The notes below the pieces were generated by a model. The model had not been told where the DNA came from, did no database searches, and was given only the letters and a program-made list of their open reading frames with translations. A DNA stretch of 64,000 bases, from contig OY979717.1 in assembly GCA_963855995.1 (NCBI GenBank), positions 64,766,243 to 64,830,242 on the forward strand. The letters run 5' to 3'. The DNA is from Muricea muricata. Taxonomy: Eukaryota > Cnidaria > Anthozoa > Malacalcyonacea > Plexauridae. Shown piece by piece: positions 61,441-64,000 of the stretch. The translations under genes were made by a program, and so were the position numbers. The stretch's first letter is position 1, and each line of letters opens with the position of its first letter.

Positions 61441-61634
61441 TTCCATGAGTGTTGATATAACTATACAGTCATCTATTTGGAAAAATGTTTTATATTTCTT
61501 TTATAATATACCACAAAAAATACAAAATTAGTTAAATTACTTCAACAGATGGGCAAATTTTCTGTGTTTACTTTGAGTTATGTAAACTCAGCTCTTAACT
61601 AATCAGCGTTCAGAATTCACAAATGCTATATTAT
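61441..61634 (-). repeat. Dispersed repeat, copy 2 (see 19884-20060)
   Basis: The reverse complement shares tagcatttgtgaat, ctgaacgct, ttagttaagagc, agtaaacac and gaaaattt with 19884-20060, plus the gttgatat end. It sits in the 3' part of the large transposon. Confidence 0.65.
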
Positions 61635-61665
61635 AAATACTTTTTTATACACCCACCCTGTATGT

Positions 61666-61851
<186 letters not shown>

Positions 61852-61864
61852 AGAAGTACTGGAT

Positions 61865-62142
61865 AATTATCCTTTTGATTGCGATTCAGAAGGTGTAATT
61901 TATGTAATAAGATGTATTAGTTGTTCTAAAATTTATGTGGGAAGTACTACAACTACATTTAGGAAGAGGTTTAATAATCATAAGAGCTCTATTTTAGCCC
62001 TAGGCATAAAGGTTTGTGTGATGTTAGGGTTATCATTATTGATAAAACTCATGTTGATAGGCCAACACAAAGGGAGGCCTTTTGGGTATACAAATTAGAT
62101 ACATTTGTACCAAGGGGATTAAATGTAAGGGATTTTGATTAA
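61865..62142 (+). pseudogene. Penelope-like retroelement, GIY-YIG endonuclease fragment
   Basis: Encodes [31 protein letters not shown] and, after a one-base frame change near 62004, REAFWVYKLDTFVPRGLNVR with DFD and a stop. These match the C-terminal GIY-YIG domain and terminus of Penelope-like elements. The reverse transcriptase part is absent, so the copy is 5'-truncated and frameshifted. The following tail to about 62300 (cttgaagaaggggcatgc...cgaaacgttt) is typical PLE 3' sequence. It is inserted inside the large transposon, downstream of its gene. Confidence 0.85.
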
Positions 62143-62973
62143 TATGTATGGTAATTATGTTAGTAATTGGTATATAAGGGACCTTAGGCCATTGATTTTG
62201 TATATTCATCCTTGAAGAAGGGGCATGCCTCGAAACGTTTGGATGTGAATATAATAAAAATATATTTTTTGAATTTACCAGTTTAGTTTGTGATATATAT
62301 ATATATATATACATAATTTGTCAAGTTTAATTGTCTTTTTGTATATCACTATATATGTATATATATATATAGTATGGATGTATATACTCTAATATCATAA
62401 CAAACTAAACTCAAAATTAAAAATAAATCATTAAACTGACAATTAAACTTCGATGTGTGGTGAGCAGAATTTAGTAAACACCTGACCTGGGTTGGTCAAT
62501 TGAAAGCTGAAACCCTGTGCACCTTAACACCGCAGCTACATGTGCCCTACTTTATTATTTTACTCTGTGTAATATCAGAAAGAGTGCTGCCGTTCAATGG
62601 ATTGAATGGGTTAACCAGACTATCTGGCCATGCTTTATGTTAAAACATTAAAGTGGCAATACCAAATGTCCAACCTCAACATGCTATTGTTATTGTTTAC
62701 TTGCACATATCGAGTTTTTCTCATGTACAAACACGTGAAATAAATTATGTATTGACCTTACCTCGAAAGCGAAACAATTTTTTGTTATATATAACAAATA
62801 TTTCAGAAATAAGTTCCTGAATGAAAACATCTCTGCAGTGAGTCTGTGTCCCCATCGAGCCATCGTATTGCAATATGGTAATCTTTGTCGTACATAGGGA
62901 TCTTTATCGTATGTCAAAGCGGGCGCGGTTACTAAGTCTCCCAAAGAAAGTGATCCCAAAAAAAATTTCTGCA

Positions 62974-62980
62974 GCGCGCG
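62974..62980. repeat. Target site duplication GCGCGCG, right
   Basis: Exact direct copy of 52834-52840, immediately outside the right terminal repeat. Confidence 0.7.
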
Positions 62981-64000
62981 TGACCCCCAATAGAAGAATC
63001 CAAGATGGCGTCGCAACCGGGCAAAAAAACTAGGAATAGTATTACGAAAAACAGGTTTTTGGGCTTTTTTGATCGTTTAACTGCTGCGAATCACGTTCAA
63101 CTGGACTTTTTTGAAAATAAGTCACTATTGCGGAGGTTTTGAACCTGAAATGAGACGAGTGGGCTAGATTCTTACAAAATTATCGTTCGCTGAAGATTCC
63201 AAGGAGTGGACGTTTTGACCGGTTCCGTTAGTTTGCGTGGATTATTGCACTTTTAACACTTCGAATCACGATCGATCGCGTATATTTAGGAAACGATGTT
63301 TATTATCTATGTTTTAATTGTGAAAAGGAAAGCGTTTGCCGAATTTTATGAAAAAATATCGTGGGTTAATTTCCTCAGTATCAGCAGCTATACGCCGGCT
63401 ATTATGACTGCACATTCACCTCCACCTGGAAGGTAGAATTTTGTTTGTTTGTTCATTATGGTTTTTATGAGTTTATGGGAAATGATTGTTTGTATAGAAT
63501 CTGCTGACAAAGTAGCACAAATGTAAAAACAAATGATTTAAATAAGTATGAAAGAAACCCATGTTTCCAATTGGTTTCTATTGATTTATGATTATTGATA
63601 TCAATAACATATAATTTGTGTAAATCTGAGAAGCTAAGCATAGTTTTAGAGACTCATGATATTATTAAAGTGTATGTGAACATGCATGGGGCTTGATAAC
63701 ATGCATGAATCAAATTAACATTTAATATACTTGAAGCAAAGATCTATTAAAATGTTAAATGACCAGGGTTTGTGTCATCAAAACTCAGAAAGTGTCTGGT
63801 ATTATAAATTATAGATGTACAGCTTAATAAAGTTCAAAATACATATTGCTGGTTGCCAATGTGCTTCTGATTTTGCTCAAAATCAATTACAATATTGAAA
63901 TCTGCACATGAAAATCTCACCATTTGTCAACAAGCTGTGCCTGTGACAAATGTGTTGCAAAGATGAAAACAAGTTGTGAAATGCTGTAATTTTTTAAAGC
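62981..64000. other. Flank beyond the large transposon; possible start of a next gene
   Basis: Before the insertion this sequence would have joined the HAUS3 upstream flank. A short frame starts at the good-context ATG at 63005 (caagATGGcg; 45 codons to a TGA at 63142). A potential exon with splice borders ends at 63432 (cctggaag|gtagaa). Neither has a recognised domain. The remainder is AT-rich with no feature I can support. Confidence 0.35.

Overview
This is nuclear DNA from a multicellular animal. The genes are split by GT-AG introns and are sparse and AT-rich, and the space between them is full of small inverted-repeat transposons. HAUS3, synaptotagmin-type C2 proteins, a Penelope-like GIY-YIG fragment and CR1/L2-like reverse transcriptase remnants point to an invertebrate metazoan. 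The repeat flavour suggests a cnidarian, perhaps an anthozoan; that last step is inference from remembered families, not proof. All gene models below were assembled by hand from splice sites, reading phase and recognised protein motifs.

Layout. (1) 2.7-9.1 kb, plus strand: gene A, an N-terminally anchored protein with three C2 domains (8 exons, 589 aa). (2) 9.1-27.1 kb: a gene-poor stretch of nested transposons, including a 2.4-kb foldback element, a MULE-type MITE with a perfect 10-bp target duplication, a hAT-type MITE with a perfect 8-bp duplication nested in another foldback, and LINE fragments. (3) 27.1-30.9 kb, plus strand: gene B, a diverged paralogue of gene A with one C2 domain and a long basic tail (6 exons, 494 aa). 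(4) 32.2-36.3 kb, plus strand: a type II membrane, glycosyltransferase-like gene whose 5' part is unclear and may carry frameshifts. (5) 52.65-37.48 kb, minus strand: a complete HAUS3 gene (17 coding exons, 611 aa), encoding the augmin subunit used in spindle microtubule branching; several of its introns hold transposons. (6) 52.84-62.97 kb: a 10.13-kb DNA transposon with perfect 30-bp terminal inverted repeats and a 7-bp GCGCGCG direct repeat at both ends, inserted 188 bp upstream of the HAUS3 start codon.

The main discovery candidate is the gene inside that transposon (53094-61269, 4 exons, 1,725 aa). One polypeptide carries a ubiquitin-specific protease domain, a Ulp1-type SUMO-protease domain, a zinc-chelating DNA-binding-like segment, a MULE-type DDE transposase, a SWIM zinc finger and a basic tail. 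The expected catalytic residues of both proteases and of the transposase are present. The introns fall only in the ubiquitin-protease part, which suggests that a host-like USP gene was joined to an intronless Ulp1-transposase gene. I do not know of a described transposon that encodes both a deubiquitinase and a deSUMOylase fused to its transposase.
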